Origin: Flagellimonas abyssi | GTDB taxonomy: Bacteria > Bacteroidota > Bacteroidia > Flavobacteriales > Flavobacteriaceae | Direction of reading: 5' to 3' | Assembly: GCF_019457905.1 (NCBI RefSeq) | Contig: NZ_JAHZSV010000029.1 | Location: 1 to 64,000, forward strand | DNA length: 64,000 nt | Part shown: in pieces, positions 44,735-52,503 of the stretch | Layout: every line of letters starts with the position of its first letter | How positions within the stretch are numbered: position 1 is the stretch's first letter | Notes under the pieces: generated by a model | Seen by the model: only the letters and a program-made list of their open reading frames with translations | Told to the model about the DNA's origin: nothing | Databases searched by the model: none | Made by a program: the position numbers and the translations under genes

Positions 44735-45181
44735 ATGTTGTCAAATGCTTGCAAATATGCAATTCGTGCAGTAGTTTATTTAGCCATCCATGGTAACGTA
44801 AACAATAAGTTAGGTGCAAAAATAATTGCAGAGGAGCTGGAAGTACCACAACCATTTTTGGCGCAACTGCTCCGCAAACTGACCACGAACAAATTGGTTT
44901 CTTCAAGTAAGGGCCCGGGAGGTGGCTTTTTCTTGGACCAAAAAAATATGGAAAATACGCTTTGGGAGGTTGTTTCCAGTATAGATGGGGAATACAAATT
45001 TGATGACTGTTTTTTGGGACTTTCCAAGTGCAATAATGAAAACCCCTGTCCCGTACACCATATCGTTTCTCCGTTCAAGGAAGAAATCCTCAGCAGTTTC
45101 AAGGATAAGTCCATAGCTGTTCTCGTAACGGAAATCGAACAGAACGGTACGATCATTTCCCTAAAAGGGGTTGATGTGTAA
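44735..45181 (+). CDS. Rrf2-family Fe-S regulator (divergent from nadAB)
   Basis: The 148-residue protein has the winged helix (LTTNKLVSSSKGPGGGFFLD) and cysteines in DCFLGLSKCNNENPC. It is the third Rrf2 protein of the window and the most diverged. Its promoter carries its own palindrome and three 11-base repeats. Candidate targets are itself and nadAB. Ligand unknown: NO, Fe-S status or redox. Confidence 0.92.
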   Translation: MLSNACKYAIRAVVYLAIHGNVNNKLGAKIIAEELEVPQPFLAQLLRKLTTNKLVSSSKGPGGGFFLDQKNMENTLWEVVSSIDGEYKFDDCFLGLSKCNNENPCPVHHIVSPFKEEILSSFKDKSIAVLVTEIEQNGTIISLKGVDV

Positions 45182-45281
45182 ATTGGTTTTAAATCAAGTT
45201 TCCGACCTATTATCCTTTTACTTTTACTTTTACTTTTGGATTAATCCCATGATCCAGCCACTATCACTCCTCGCATAAAGT

Positions 45282-45860
45282 TCACTTGCCGGCATCATCT
45301 CCAAAGGTTATGTCGCACAATACTTCATCCAATTGAACATCATGGGGCTCTTTTGGTAACTGATCCATTTTTTGGAAAGGATAAAACAGTCCAATTTTAA
45401 AGGATGTGCTCAAATCCACCAAAAAAGTGTCATAGTAGCCTGCCCCATACCCCAACCGATATCGATTCCCATCACAGGCCAGCCCGGGGACCACGACTAG
45501 ATCATAAGTCCCTTCAAAAACCCTTTCCCCTGCCGGATGAACAGTTCCAAAAATACCAGGTTCCAAATCCTGTAGGGAGGTAAGCACTAAATTTTTGAAA
45601 CTCCTTTTAGGTAAGGACCGGGGAGAAATTACAGTTTTTTTATGGGCCAGACATTGTTCGATAAATGGAAAAATATCAATCTCGGAACCCATGGGCAGAT
45701 AGGTGTGGACCGTTTGGCATCCCCGCTGTTCCATAAGTTGCCATAAGGTCTTACAGACATATCGATCATAGAGGGTCTTGGTGGTCATAGACATAAGGTT
45801 GCGCTGATGCAGCATCCGTTTCCTAATTTCCTTTTTTTGTGTTTTGATAGGGGTATTCAT
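45282..45860 (-). CDS. 5-formyltetrahydrofolate cyclo-ligase family protein
   Basis: The 192-residue enzyme uses ATP to convert 5-formyl-THF into 5,10-methenyl-THF. Visible are the N-terminal KKEIRKRMLHQR and the phosphate/ATP loop RYRLGYGAGYYDTFL. It is transcribed away from the globin operon; the Rrf2-type operator starts 13 bases beyond its start codon. Confidence 0.92.
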   Translation of the reverse strand: MNTPIKTQKKEIRKRMLHQRNLMSMTTKTLYDRYVCKTLWQLMEQRGCQTVHTYLPMGSEIDIFPFIEQCLAHKKTVISPRSLPKRSFKNLVLTSLQDLEPGIFGTVHPAGERVFEGTYDLVVVPGLACDGNRYRLGYGAGYYDTFLVDLSTSFKIGLFYPFQKMDQLPKEPHDVQLDEVLCDITFGDDAGK

Positions 45861-45872
45861 GCCAACAATATT

Positions 45873-45915
45873 TCGGACAAAAATATCCGTTATTTTTTAA
45901 TTCTACGTATCTTTA
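45873..45915 (+). promoter_or_regulatory. Rrf2-type operator and TATCTTTA box of globin operon
   Basis: TCGGACA-AAAA-TATCCGT (45873-45890, centre 45881.5) is an inverted repeat of the same class as the other Rrf2-type sites. A -7-like box TATCTTTA lies at 45908-45915, 80 bases before the globin start. The site also abuts the divergent folate gene. Confidence 0.65.
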
Positions 45916-45994
45916 CACCAATTTCAAGTCCTGCTCAGATAAAGATCCAAAAAAGATAAGTGGAACTTGGTGTATGGTTATTGTAATGTAAAAG

Positions 45995-46375
45995 ATGGGA
46001 CAAAAAAAGGAAATCGCAACCCTGGGGGAAGTACGGCAACTGGTGGATATCTTCTATGGCAAGGTTCGCAAGGATGATATATTGTCGGATATTTTCAATG
46101 GAGTGATCCAAGACAATTGGCCTGCACATTTGGAAAAAATGTACCGTTTTTGGCAAACAGTGCTATTGGGTGAACACACCTATTATGGTAGTCCCCTAGC
46201 CCCTCATATCAAACTACCGGTCCAAGGAACACATTTTGACCGATGGAAGCAGCTCTTTATGGAAACGGTGGATGAGAACTTTACCGGTGAAAAAGCCGCT
46301 GAGGCCAAGTTTCGGGCGGAAAAGATGGCGGAGATGTTCCAATTGAAAATTGAATATTTTAAGCATATTGAATAA
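45995..46375 (+). CDS. Group III truncated hemoglobin (globin 1)
   Basis: The 126-residue single-domain globin has the group III pattern: F-Y-x-K-V-R in helix B, MYRFWQTVLLG in helix E, and the proximal-helix region HFDRWKQLF. Such globins bind or detoxify NO and are induced with nitrosative-stress genes. The Rrf2-type operator upstream supports this. Two other group III globins are encoded at 52119 and 59591. Confidence 0.9.
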   Translation: MGQKKEIATLGEVRQLVDIFYGKVRKDDILSDIFNGVIQDNWPAHLEKMYRFWQTVLLGEHTYYGSPLAPHIKLPVQGTHFDRWKQLFMETVDENFTGEKAAEAKFRAEKMAEMFQLKIEYFKHIE

Positions 46376-46384
46376 CAAGGACTC

Positions 46385-46690
46385 ATGAAGGTCAAACTTT
46401 CAGAAATTTTTGGGAATACCGCCAACCGATCTATGTACTCAAGGGACGAACTCCTGTCCTTGGATGTAAAAATGGAATTTGTAAAACGTTTGGCCCAGTT
46501 TTATGACATCCCTTATATGTCGGATGGCAACAATGAACATAACCTATGCTTTGCCAACAGCGGTGCTGTCCGTTTTGAATATAAATCGACCTTTTCAAAA
46601 AAGGACATCATCACCTATCTCCTCTCCACCCTAAAACAGGATACGTTCCATATGGGAACGGATGAAGTAATTTTTTCAAAATCGGTATGA
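46385..46690 (+). CDS. Hypothetical protein co-transcribed with globin 1
   Basis: The 101-residue soluble protein follows the globin by 9 bases. It has a helical first half and a strand-rich second half with one cysteine (HNLCFANSGAVRFEY). I recognise no family. The close spacing implies joint expression under the Rrf2-type operator. Confidence 0.7.
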   Translation: MKVKLSEIFGNTANRSMYSRDELLSLDVKMEFVKRLAQFYDIPYMSDGNNEHNLCFANSGAVRFEYKSTFSKKDIITYLLSTLKQDTFHMGTDEVIFSKSV

Positions 46691-46756
46691 TCCATATCGG
46701 AACCGATATAATAACTTTTTCCAAACCCATCCTGACCTAAAGGAACCACTATTCAA

Positions 46757-46790
46757 TTTTGTAACCGAAAAGACATTAATGCATCCAATG
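46757..46790 (+). promoter_or_regulatory. ECF sigma promoter (autoregulation)
   Basis: TTTTGTAACCGA (46757-46768), 14 bases, ATCCAATG (46783-46790). The same pair at the same spacing occurs at 60048, and a close variant at 47542. The start of transcription would lie about 20 bases before the sigma factor ATG. TGTAAC is a typical -35 element of Bacteroidota ECF sigma factors. Confidence 0.72.
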
Positions 46791-46818
46791 GATGTAGCCC
46801 AACTAAAAATGGAACATC

Positions 46819-47499
46819 ATGGTGGCAAGCAAAAACGATTTTATCCAATCCGAAAAAATACTACCGGACCATGTGGTAGTGGAAAAAGTATTGAATGGGG
46901 AGACCGAACTATTTGAAATCTTAATGAGGAGATACAATGAGTTATTGTTTCGTACCGTACGGAGCTATTTCAATCAGGATACCGATGTCGAGGACATCAT
47001 GCAGGATGCCTATGTAAAGGCCTATCAAAAATTATATCAATTCAAAAATGAATCTACTTTTTCGACTTGGTTGGTACGGATAGGGATCAATGAGGCACTA
47101 CAGCGAAAGAGAAAACTGAAAAATTATAGATCGACCGCCCTTGAATACGAGACGGGTGTTTTTCAAATTGCAGATACTTCAGTCATGAACCCAGAAAACA
47201 ATACCATTTACAAAGAGTCGACTGCCTTTATAGAAAAGGCGGTCGATACCCTCCCCCAAAAGTATAAGATCATCTTTATCCTTAGGGAGGTGGAAGGCAT
47301 GGAGATTCCTGAGATATCGAAAAGTCTTGATCTGACCGTCAGCAATGTAAAAGTACGATTGTTCAGGGCGAGGAACATGATCAAGGATTATATCTTCACG
47401 GCCACAAACACCAAGAATATATTTGAATTTGGCAACCACAAATGCGACCACCTTGTGGAATTGGTCCTTAAAAGGATTCAGCATATGGAACTGGGTTAA
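46819..47499 (+). CDS. RNA polymerase ECF sigma factor
   Basis: The 226-residue sigma-70 family protein has region 2 (QDAYVKAYQKLYQFKNESTF), region 4 HTH (EGMEIPEISKSLDLTVSNVKVRLFRAR) and a C-terminal tail with FGNHKCDHLVELVL, a Cys-His pattern seen in some Bacteroidota ECF factors and possibly metal or redox sensing. No anti-sigma gene adjoins. Its own promoter carries the motif found at two membrane-protein genes. Confidence 0.93.
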   Translation: MVASKNDFIQSEKILPDHVVVEKVLNGETELFEILMRRYNELLFRTVRSYFNQDTDVEDIMQDAYVKAYQKLYQFKNESTFSTWLVRIGINEALQRKRKLKNYRSTALEYETGVFQIADTSVMNPENNTIYKESTAFIEKAVDTLPQKYKIIFILREVEGMEIPEISKSLDLTVSNVKVRLFRARNMIKDYIFTATNTKNIFEFGNHKCDHLVELVLKRIQHMELG

Positions 47500-47541
47500 T
47501 GTTTAATACAATAGATAAAAAGCGAAGACTTATATCATACT

Positions 47542-47575
47542 TTTTGTAACCCGTCCATGACATCTGCATCTAAAG
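47542..47575 (+). promoter_or_regulatory. ECF sigma promoter of the DoxX-like gene
   Basis: TTTTGTAACCCG (47542-47553), 14 bases, ATCTAAAG (47568-47575) matches the ECF-type promoters at 46757 and 60048. An ATG at 47557 falls between the two elements, which argues that translation starts at 47599. Confidence 0.65.
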
Positions 47576-47598
47576 GGTTCACCATAAATAGTAAAAAT

Positions 47599-47961
47599 AT
47601 GATACTTGCCAATGTACAAAAAGTGCAAAATTTATTGAAATATACGTTTGGAATTGTTCCAATCGTAGCTGGACTGGACAAGTTCACGAATCTATTGACG
47701 GATTGGTCCCAATATATGTCAACCGGTCTTATTGAAGCATTGCCCGTGGATATAGGAATTTTTATGGGTATTATCGGGGTTATCGAGATTACCGCCGGGG
47801 TAGTTGTTTTTGTACGGACTATAATCGGTGGTTATATAGTCGCCCTCTGGTTGACCTTGATAGCATTGGTTTTGATTTTTACCGGCAATCATTTCGATGT
47901 GGCCGTGAGGGACTTGGTCATGGCCATTGCGGCCCTGTCTTTGGTAAAATTATCCGAATAG
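47599..47961 (+). CDS. Four-TM DoxX-like membrane protein
   Basis: The 120-residue protein (from the ATG at 47599) has four TM helices with LLKYTFGIVPIVAGLDKFTN at the front, a layout like DoxX/MauE-type proteins. Its stop is followed by a terminator at 48050. It lies 99 bases after the sigma factor gene and carries an ECF-type promoter, making it a likely direct target. Function unknown. Confidence 0.75.
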   Translation: MILANVQKVQNLLKYTFGIVPIVAGLDKFTNLLTDWSQYMSTGLIEALPVDIGIFMGIIGVIEITAGVVVFVRTIIGGYIVALWLTLIALVLIFTGNHFDVAVRDLVMAIAALSLVKLSE

Positions 47962-48049
47962 GTTTACCATGGGAATTGTTGACCATCCAAATATGAGGTA
48001 AAATCATTGAACAACGATACAGGCACAATTTTTTACTCATGATGCCTCC

Positions 48050-48087
48050 AAAGGGCCATGCTTTTTTAGTATGGTCCTTTATTTTTC
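48050..48087 (+). terminator. Rho-independent terminator
   Basis: AAAGGGCCAT and ATGGTCCTTT form a 10-bp stem (one G-U) around an 11-base T-rich loop, followed by ATTTTTC. It closes the sigma factor/DoxX-like unit and separates it from the oxidase module. Confidence 0.8.
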
Positions 48088-48162
48088 AGCCCTATACGAC
48101 CTTATCCTTCCATCTTTCCCAACCAAGCAATGGTGCATCAAATATTTTCATGGATATTTATT

Positions 48163-48202
48163 TAAGACATTTTTGTCCGATTTATTTTTAGTGTTATCTT
48201 TG
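48163..48202 (+). promoter_or_regulatory. Rrf2-type operator plus TATCTTTG box of oxidase module
   Basis: TAAGACA-TTTT-TGTCCGA (48163-48180, centre 48171.5) lies 23.5 bp before the -7 box TATCTTTG (48195-48202), the same geometry as the promoter at 34647. It serves the 105-residue protein and probably the ccoN genes after it. Confidence 0.78.
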
Positions 48203-48222
48203 TCCAAAATCCTTTTCCAACC

Positions 48223-48540
48223 ATGCAAAACGGATCGATTACAAATGAACTTAGGGTCAAGGTGCCCCAATGGTGCAAACCGAAAGAGGTACCGTTTGGA
48301 TCATTACGGCCGCACATGGGTCAAGGGAATCCCACCGCCCAAGGATGTGGCGTGGATTGCCCGATCAAGGGGATGACCAGGAAGTTCCGGTTGGGGACTC
48401 CCTGGGAGATGAACGATTTCTTTCAAAACATTTCTGCGCAAAGGGAAGGCCAGTACCAAGTCGGTGAGAACCCATATCGGGATGCTTCATACCAACGATT
48501 GAACAGGTTGTTTGCAGTAACAAGCCGTTCAAAGGGGTAA
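48223..48540 (+). CDS. Small cysteine protein heading the oxidase module
   Basis: The 105-residue soluble protein begins 21 bases after the -7 box. Three cysteines, VPQWCKP and GCGVDCP, lie in the first half. Codon use matches that of neighbouring genes, which supports coding. It is followed by a second Rrf2-type palindrome and ccoN. I recognise no family; the Cys spacing (C-x3-C for the pair) could hold metal. The gene was probably overlooked in relatives because of its size. Confidence 0.65.
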   Translation: MQNGSITNELRVKVPQWCKPKEVPFGSLRPHMGQGNPTAQGCGVDCPIKGMTRKFRLGTPWEMNDFFQNISAQREGQYQVGENPYRDASYQRLNRLFAVTSRSKG

Positions 48541-48557
48541 AAAAAATTAAACAAAAA

Positions 48558-48575
48558 ACGGACAAATTTGTCCTA
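48558..48575 (+). promoter_or_regulatory. Perfect Rrf2-type palindrome before ccoN
   Basis: The core GGACAAATTTGTCC (48560-48573) is a perfect 14-base palindrome, 15 bases before the ccoN ATG at 48589. No -7 box fits between site and gene, so it may act as a second operator on transcripts from 48195 or on RNA polymerase passing through. Confidence 0.75.
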
Positions 48576-48588
48576 TTTAAGATGTACA

Positions 48589-50394
48589 ATGGATTATAGT
48601 AGGCAGATCTTTATTTTATCACTCTTTTTTCTACCCTTTACAGCGGTGGCACAAACTACAACGGTGAATTCGGAAAATTGGATAACGAGTCCTGGAATAA
48701 TCGGCACTTTGGTCCTGGTCTTCATTGTTATTTTTATTGCGGTCCTCATTTTCATGTCGAGGCTCAACTCCTATGTAAAGCTGTTGAAACATCGACAGAT
48801 CGAAAAGAAGAACCTTGCCTTCAACGAAGAACTATTGGCACTCCAGGAGGAAGATATCGATATTATCCTCCAACAACGTAAAAGTGGATTGAAGTATCGA
48901 CTGAAAGGCACAGAACTTGGTAGTGACCAGGGAGCGGTGGATGAAAAGGGCCTGATAGGTAGGGTGACCCATGAACCCGAAAATCCCCTGTTCGACGAAA
49001 AGAAAAAAACACCTCTGGGCATCGAAACGCCAGATGAACTCAAAAAGATCGTTACCTATTATTTGGGGGCGTCCGTGTTCTGGTTGGTATTTGGGACTTT
49101 GGTGGGCCAATACGTGGGAATGAAGTTCTTGTGGCCGGAAATGGACCATTTTTCCTGGCTATCCTTTGGAAGGTTGCGCCCTGTCCATACGAACGCGGTA
49201 TTTTGGGGGTGGGCCTCCTTGGCCATGATCGGCCTTGGTTATTTTGTGATCGCCCGTACCTCCAATGCCAAGGTCTATAGTTATGGAAGTGCATGGTGGA
49301 CTTGGCGGTTGATCAATCTCACTGTGTTCTTGGGCACCCTCTCCCTGATGTCGGGAATCAACAATGGCGGTGGCGAGTACCGGGAATACACCTGGCCTGT
49401 GATGCTGATCTTTGCCATTGGCCTGATCATTACATTTTGGAATTTCTACAAAACCATTGCCTCCCGGAAAATAGCGGATATCTATGTATCCAATTGGTAC
49501 ATGCTGGCCGCATTGATATGGACCACGGTATTGGCCATTATAGGGTATATGCCCTTTTTCTCCGACGGCTTGGGCGAGACCGTTATACAGGGATATTATA
49601 TGCACCAAGGGGTGGGCATGTGGTTTATGACCTTTACCTTGGGACTGATCTATTATTACCTGCCCTCTTCATTGAACAAGCCCATTTATTCCTATTCCCT
49701 GGGGGTATTGGCGTTTTGGACCCAGATGCTGTTCTATACCATGATCGGTACGCATCACTTCGTGTTCAGCCCCCTCCCCTGGTGGTTGCAGACCACCGCC
49801 ATTGTCTTCAGTGCGGGGATGTTCATTCCCGTGGTGGCCGGCACAACGAATTTTCTGATGACCATGAGGGGAAGTTGGAGCCATATATCAAAGAGTTATG
49901 TCCTTCCCTTCTTCCTGGTCGGGGTCATCTTTTATTTTGTCGGTTCCACCCAAGGCAGTGTACAAGCGTTCAGGTTTACCAATTACGTGTGGCACTTTAC
50001 CGATTTCAATGTGGCCCATTCACATATGACCATGTATGGCATCATCACCTTCATCCTTTGGGCCTGTATCTATACGATCTTGCCCAAGCTTACCGGCAAG
50101 GAACCACCACAGGTCCTGGTAGGGGCACATTTCTGGATGGCCTTTATAGGACTCTTTGCCTACATGGTGTCCCTAATGGTGGGCGGGACCTACAAGGGCT
50201 TGAGCTGGATTGAGGGCAATGCATTTCTGAATTCCGTCATATTGATGAAACCCTATTGGTTATGGCGTGCCATCGGTGGGTCTTTGATGTTCACCTCGCA
50301 CCTCGTCTTTGCCTATAACTTTTACATTATGGTAAACAAAAGGAAGTCGGTTGAACCTATGCGTGTATCCCAAGTGGGACAGGTTAACAATTAA
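48589..50394 (+). CDS. ccoN: cbb3-type cytochrome oxidase subunit I with N-terminal extension
   Basis: The 601-residue membrane protein starts at ATG 48589. A signal-like helix, a second TM and about 100 cytoplasmic coil-forming residues precede the oxidase core (from about residue 155). Core ligands are visible: RPVHTNAVFWGW (low-spin heme), MHQGVGMW (CuB His), FYTMIGTHHF (Tyr six residues before the CuB His pair, as in CcoN) and NVAHSHMTMYG (heme b3 and b). The Tyr argues for O2 rather than NO reduction. The extension is absent from proteobacterial CcoN. No ccoS, ccoG or fixI adjoins. Confidence 0.85.
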   Translation: MDYSRQIFILSLFFLPFTAVAQTTTVNSENWITSPGIIGTLVLVFIVIFIAVLIFMSRLNSYVKLLKHRQIEKKNLAFNEELLALQEEDIDIILQQRKSGLKYRLKGTELGSDQGAVDEKGLIGRVTHEPENPLFDEKKKTPLGIETPDELKKIVTYYLGASVFWLVFGTLVGQYVGMKFLWPEMDHFSWLSFGRLRPVHTNAVFWGWASLAMIGLGYFVIARTSNAKVYSYGSAWWTWRLINLTVFLGTLSLMSGINNGGGEYREYTWPVMLIFAIGLIITFWNFYKTIASRKIADIYVSNWYMLAALIWTTVLAIIGYMPFFSDGLGETVIQGYYMHQGVGMWFMTFTLGLIYYYLPSSLNKPIYSYSLGVLAFWTQMLFYTMIGTHHFVFSPLPWWLQTTAIVFSAGMFIPVVAGTTNFLMTMRGSWSHISKSYVLPFFLVGVIFYFVGSTQGSVQAFRFTNYVWHFTDFNVAHSHMTMYGIITFILWACIYTILPKLTGKEPPQVLVGAHFWMAFIGLFAYMVSLMVGGTYKGLSWIEGNAFLNSVILMKPYWLWRAIGGSLMFTSHLVFAYNFYIMVNKRKSVEPMRVSQVGQVNN

Positions 50395-50405
50395 GTCAAA
50401 ATATT

Positions 50406-51419
50406 ATGTTCGATTTTCATAAAAATCATAAAGTACTGGTCATAGCAGCCCTAGTGGGATTTGTAACCCTCAGTTTTATTGTCGCGGTGTTCCCCGCCTA
50501 TCAAATGCAGGATGTACAGCCCTTGCCACAGCAACCCGCAATGACAGAAAATGAAAGGGAGGGATTGAATATCTACATTCGGGAAGGCTGTGTCTCCTGC
50601 CATACCCAACAGGTGCGCAATATTGAAATGGACAATATGTGGGGAGACCGTCCCTCCATCCCTTCCGATTATTATTACAGCAAGGAACGCATGGGTGTTT
50701 GGCGGCAATCCCCTTCCCTTTTGGGCAGTGAACGTACTGGCCCGGATCTGACCAATATCGGCAAACGCCAGCCAAGCATTGATTGGCACTTGCTCCACTT
50801 GTACAATCCACGTTCGGTCGTTGGACAATCGATCATGCCTTCGTATCCATGGCTGTTTGATATAAGGGATACCAATACCGTCACTGGTGATGAGAAGGTG
50901 GTCAATCTTCCGGATGCTTTTGCCCCACCCTCGGGCAAGACCGTTATTGCCAAGGAGGAGGCTTTACAACTGGTTGCCTACCTTCAATCACTGCAACAGA
51001 CGAGCTTGCCTGATGGACGGGAAGAAAAGTTCATCCCGGCCCTGGAATCCAAACAAACGTCCGGCGCACCGGAGGGCAACGATACCAACTCCCTGAACGG
51101 TGAAAATCTGTATTTGCAGACCTGTGCGGTTTGCCATCAGGACAATGGCAAGGGAGTGGTCGGTGCATTCCCTCCCTTGGCCGGAAGTGAGATTGTCAAT
51201 AATAAGGACCCTGAGCTGATGATCAAGATCATTTTGCAGGGCTATGATGCACGTTCGGAATTTGCGACCATGCAGGCCTTTGCCGATCAGCTTTCCGATG
51301 CCGAGATCGCAGCCATTGCGACCCATGAACGGACCAGCTGGGGCAATACCGGATCCAAGGTAACCGAAGAAGAGGTCCGTAAGATACGTGAATACATAAA
51401 CAAAGATCTAAACCCTTAG
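50406..51419 (+). CDS. ccoO: CcoO-like subunit with second heme c domain
   Basis: The 337-residue protein has an N-terminal TM helix (about residues 10-30), a CcoO domain with CVSCH near residue 62 and the typical YYYSKERMGVWRQSPSLLGSERTGPDLT region, then a second cytochrome c domain with CAVCH near residue 242. It thus resembles a CcoO-CcoP fusion lacking the separate CcoP. Electrons pass from the second heme to CcoN. It follows ccoN by 11 bases. Confidence 0.88.
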   Translation: MFDFHKNHKVLVIAALVGFVTLSFIVAVFPAYQMQDVQPLPQQPAMTENEREGLNIYIREGCVSCHTQQVRNIEMDNMWGDRPSIPSDYYYSKERMGVWRQSPSLLGSERTGPDLTNIGKRQPSIDWHLLHLYNPRSVVGQSIMPSYPWLFDIRDTNTVTGDEKVVNLPDAFAPPSGKTVIAKEEALQLVAYLQSLQQTSLPDGREEKFIPALESKQTSGAPEGNDTNSLNGENLYLQTCAVCHQDNGKGVVGAFPPLAGSEIVNNKDPELMIKIILQGYDARSEFATMQAFADQLSDAEIAAIATHERTSWGNTGSKVTEEEVRKIREYINKDLNP

Positions 51420-51422
51420 GAA

Positions 51423-51710
51423 ATGAAACGATTGATTCCCATTTACGGTATACTTTTTGGTCTGGGCCACCAAGTGGCATGGGCATGTGACCTATGCAAA
51501 AAAAATCAGCCCAAAGGTTTTGAGAATATTACACATGGCCAGGGACCTACTGGCAATATGGATTACATTATAACATGGTCCGCCATCCTATTGGTGGTCG
51601 TCACCTTATTTTTCAGTATCAAGTTTTTGGTACGGCCCCGGGAGCATGAACCTGACCATATCAAGAACATTGTCTGGGACCATAATTTGAGGGAACATGG
51701 AGGACAATAG
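51423..51710 (+). CDS. Small two-helix membrane protein with CDLC motif
   Basis: The 95-residue protein has a signal-like helix followed by WACDLCKK (Cys pair) and a second TM at about residues 45-67, then a charged tail. It starts 3 bases after ccoO and overlaps the next gene by 14 bases. It may be an extra oxidase subunit or a copper/heme assembly factor. No family recognised. Confidence 0.75.
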   Translation: MKRLIPIYGILFGLGHQVAWACDLCKKNQPKGFENITHGQGPTGNMDYIITWSAILLVVVTLFFSIKFLVRPREHEPDHIKNIVWDHNLREHGGQ

Positions 51711-52119
51711 GATCATTAAGGTTTATTTGGACGCGGAACCCAGACCATTTGCCGAGTTTTCCCCTCCCGTAAAATTTGTTCTGGATACCACCAAGATACC
51801 CGATGGGAAACACAGTCTGCGCATTGTGGCCCGATCATCCAACAATGTGGAGGGGATACGGACCATTCCCTTTGAGGTGCGCAATGGTCCTGAAATTGCC
51901 GTTGTTGGCCTGAAGGATAATGAAGTGGTCGATACGCAGGTTTCCATTACCATAAATGCCTACGGTAGTGAGACGAACGATTCATTCGTCATCCGTGGAT
52001 CGGAAACCCCAAAGGCCATTCCGGCTTGGGTATGGGCCCTCTTGGTCATCTTTGTTGGTTTTGCCCTTTTCTATGCCATCATGTACTGGAATCCTGAACT
52101 CTACAAATCCTTTTTCTGA
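51697..52119 (+). CDS. Tail-anchored Ig-like domain protein of the oxidase module
   Basis: The 140-residue protein has a beta-sandwich (Ig-like) domain of about 105 residues and one C-terminal TM helix (AWVWALLVIFVGFALFYAIM), without signal peptide. It overlaps both the CDLC protein gene and the globin 2 gene start. The tight coupling makes it a candidate accessory subunit of the cbb3-like complex. Confidence 0.72.
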   Translation: MEDNRIIKVYLDAEPRPFAEFSPPVKFVLDTTKIPDGKHSLRIVARSSNNVEGIRTIPFEVRNGPEIAVVGLKDNEVVDTQVSITINAYGSETNDSFVIRGSETPKAIPAWVWALLVIFVGFALFYAIMYWNPELYKSFF

Positions 52120-52502
52120 TGAAATGTGATATACGGCCAACGGATGATGTTGAACTTCTCGTGGATGTCTTTTATGACCGGGTGCGTAACGATGATCTTT
52201 TAGATCCCGTGTTCGAAGAGGCCTTGCAGGGGGATTGGCCCGGTCATTTGAATAAAATGTACAGATTCTGGCACTCCATACTGCTCGATGATCCCATATA
52301 TTTTGGCAATCCTTTTTTGCCCCATGTGGATCTCCCCCATGGAAAGGATTATTTTGATCACTGGGTAACATTGTTCCAGGGCACCTTGGATCAATTGTTT
52401 GAAGGCCAAAAAACCGAGGAATTCAAAATACAGGTCGCTAAAATGGCGGAAACGTTCCATCGCAACATTGTGGCCTGCTCCAACCTTAATGAAAATAGAT
52501 GA
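52119..52502 (+). CDS. Group III truncated hemoglobin (globin 2)
   Basis: The 127-residue globin is similar to globin 1 (LNKMYRFWHSILL, HFDHW-type proximal region written here as YFDHWVTLF). Its ATG overlaps the stop of the Ig-like gene by one base, tying a likely NO- or O2-binding globin directly to the oxidase genes. Confidence 0.9.
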   Translation: MKCDIRPTDDVELLVDVFYDRVRNDDLLDPVFEEALQGDWPGHLNKMYRFWHSILLDDPIYFGNPFLPHVDLPHGKDYFDHWVTLFQGTLDQLFEGQKTEEFKIQVAKMAETFHRNIVACSNLNENR

Positions 52503-52503
52503 A

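Noticed and set aside
48071..48376. Open frame overlapping the terminator and the Rrf2-type promoter
   Set aside because: It spans a terminator and a clear promoter; the frame from 48223 has better codon use.
49293..50213. 306-codon frame overlapping ccoN in another frame
   Set aside because: His/Leu/Gly-rich translation typical of a shifted membrane-protein frame.
48589..50394. Interpretation of ccoN as a nitric oxide reductase NorB
   Set aside because: The Tyr placed six residues before the CuB His pair and the absence of the NorB glutamates favour an O2-reducing cbb3-type subunit, although gene context hints at NO.
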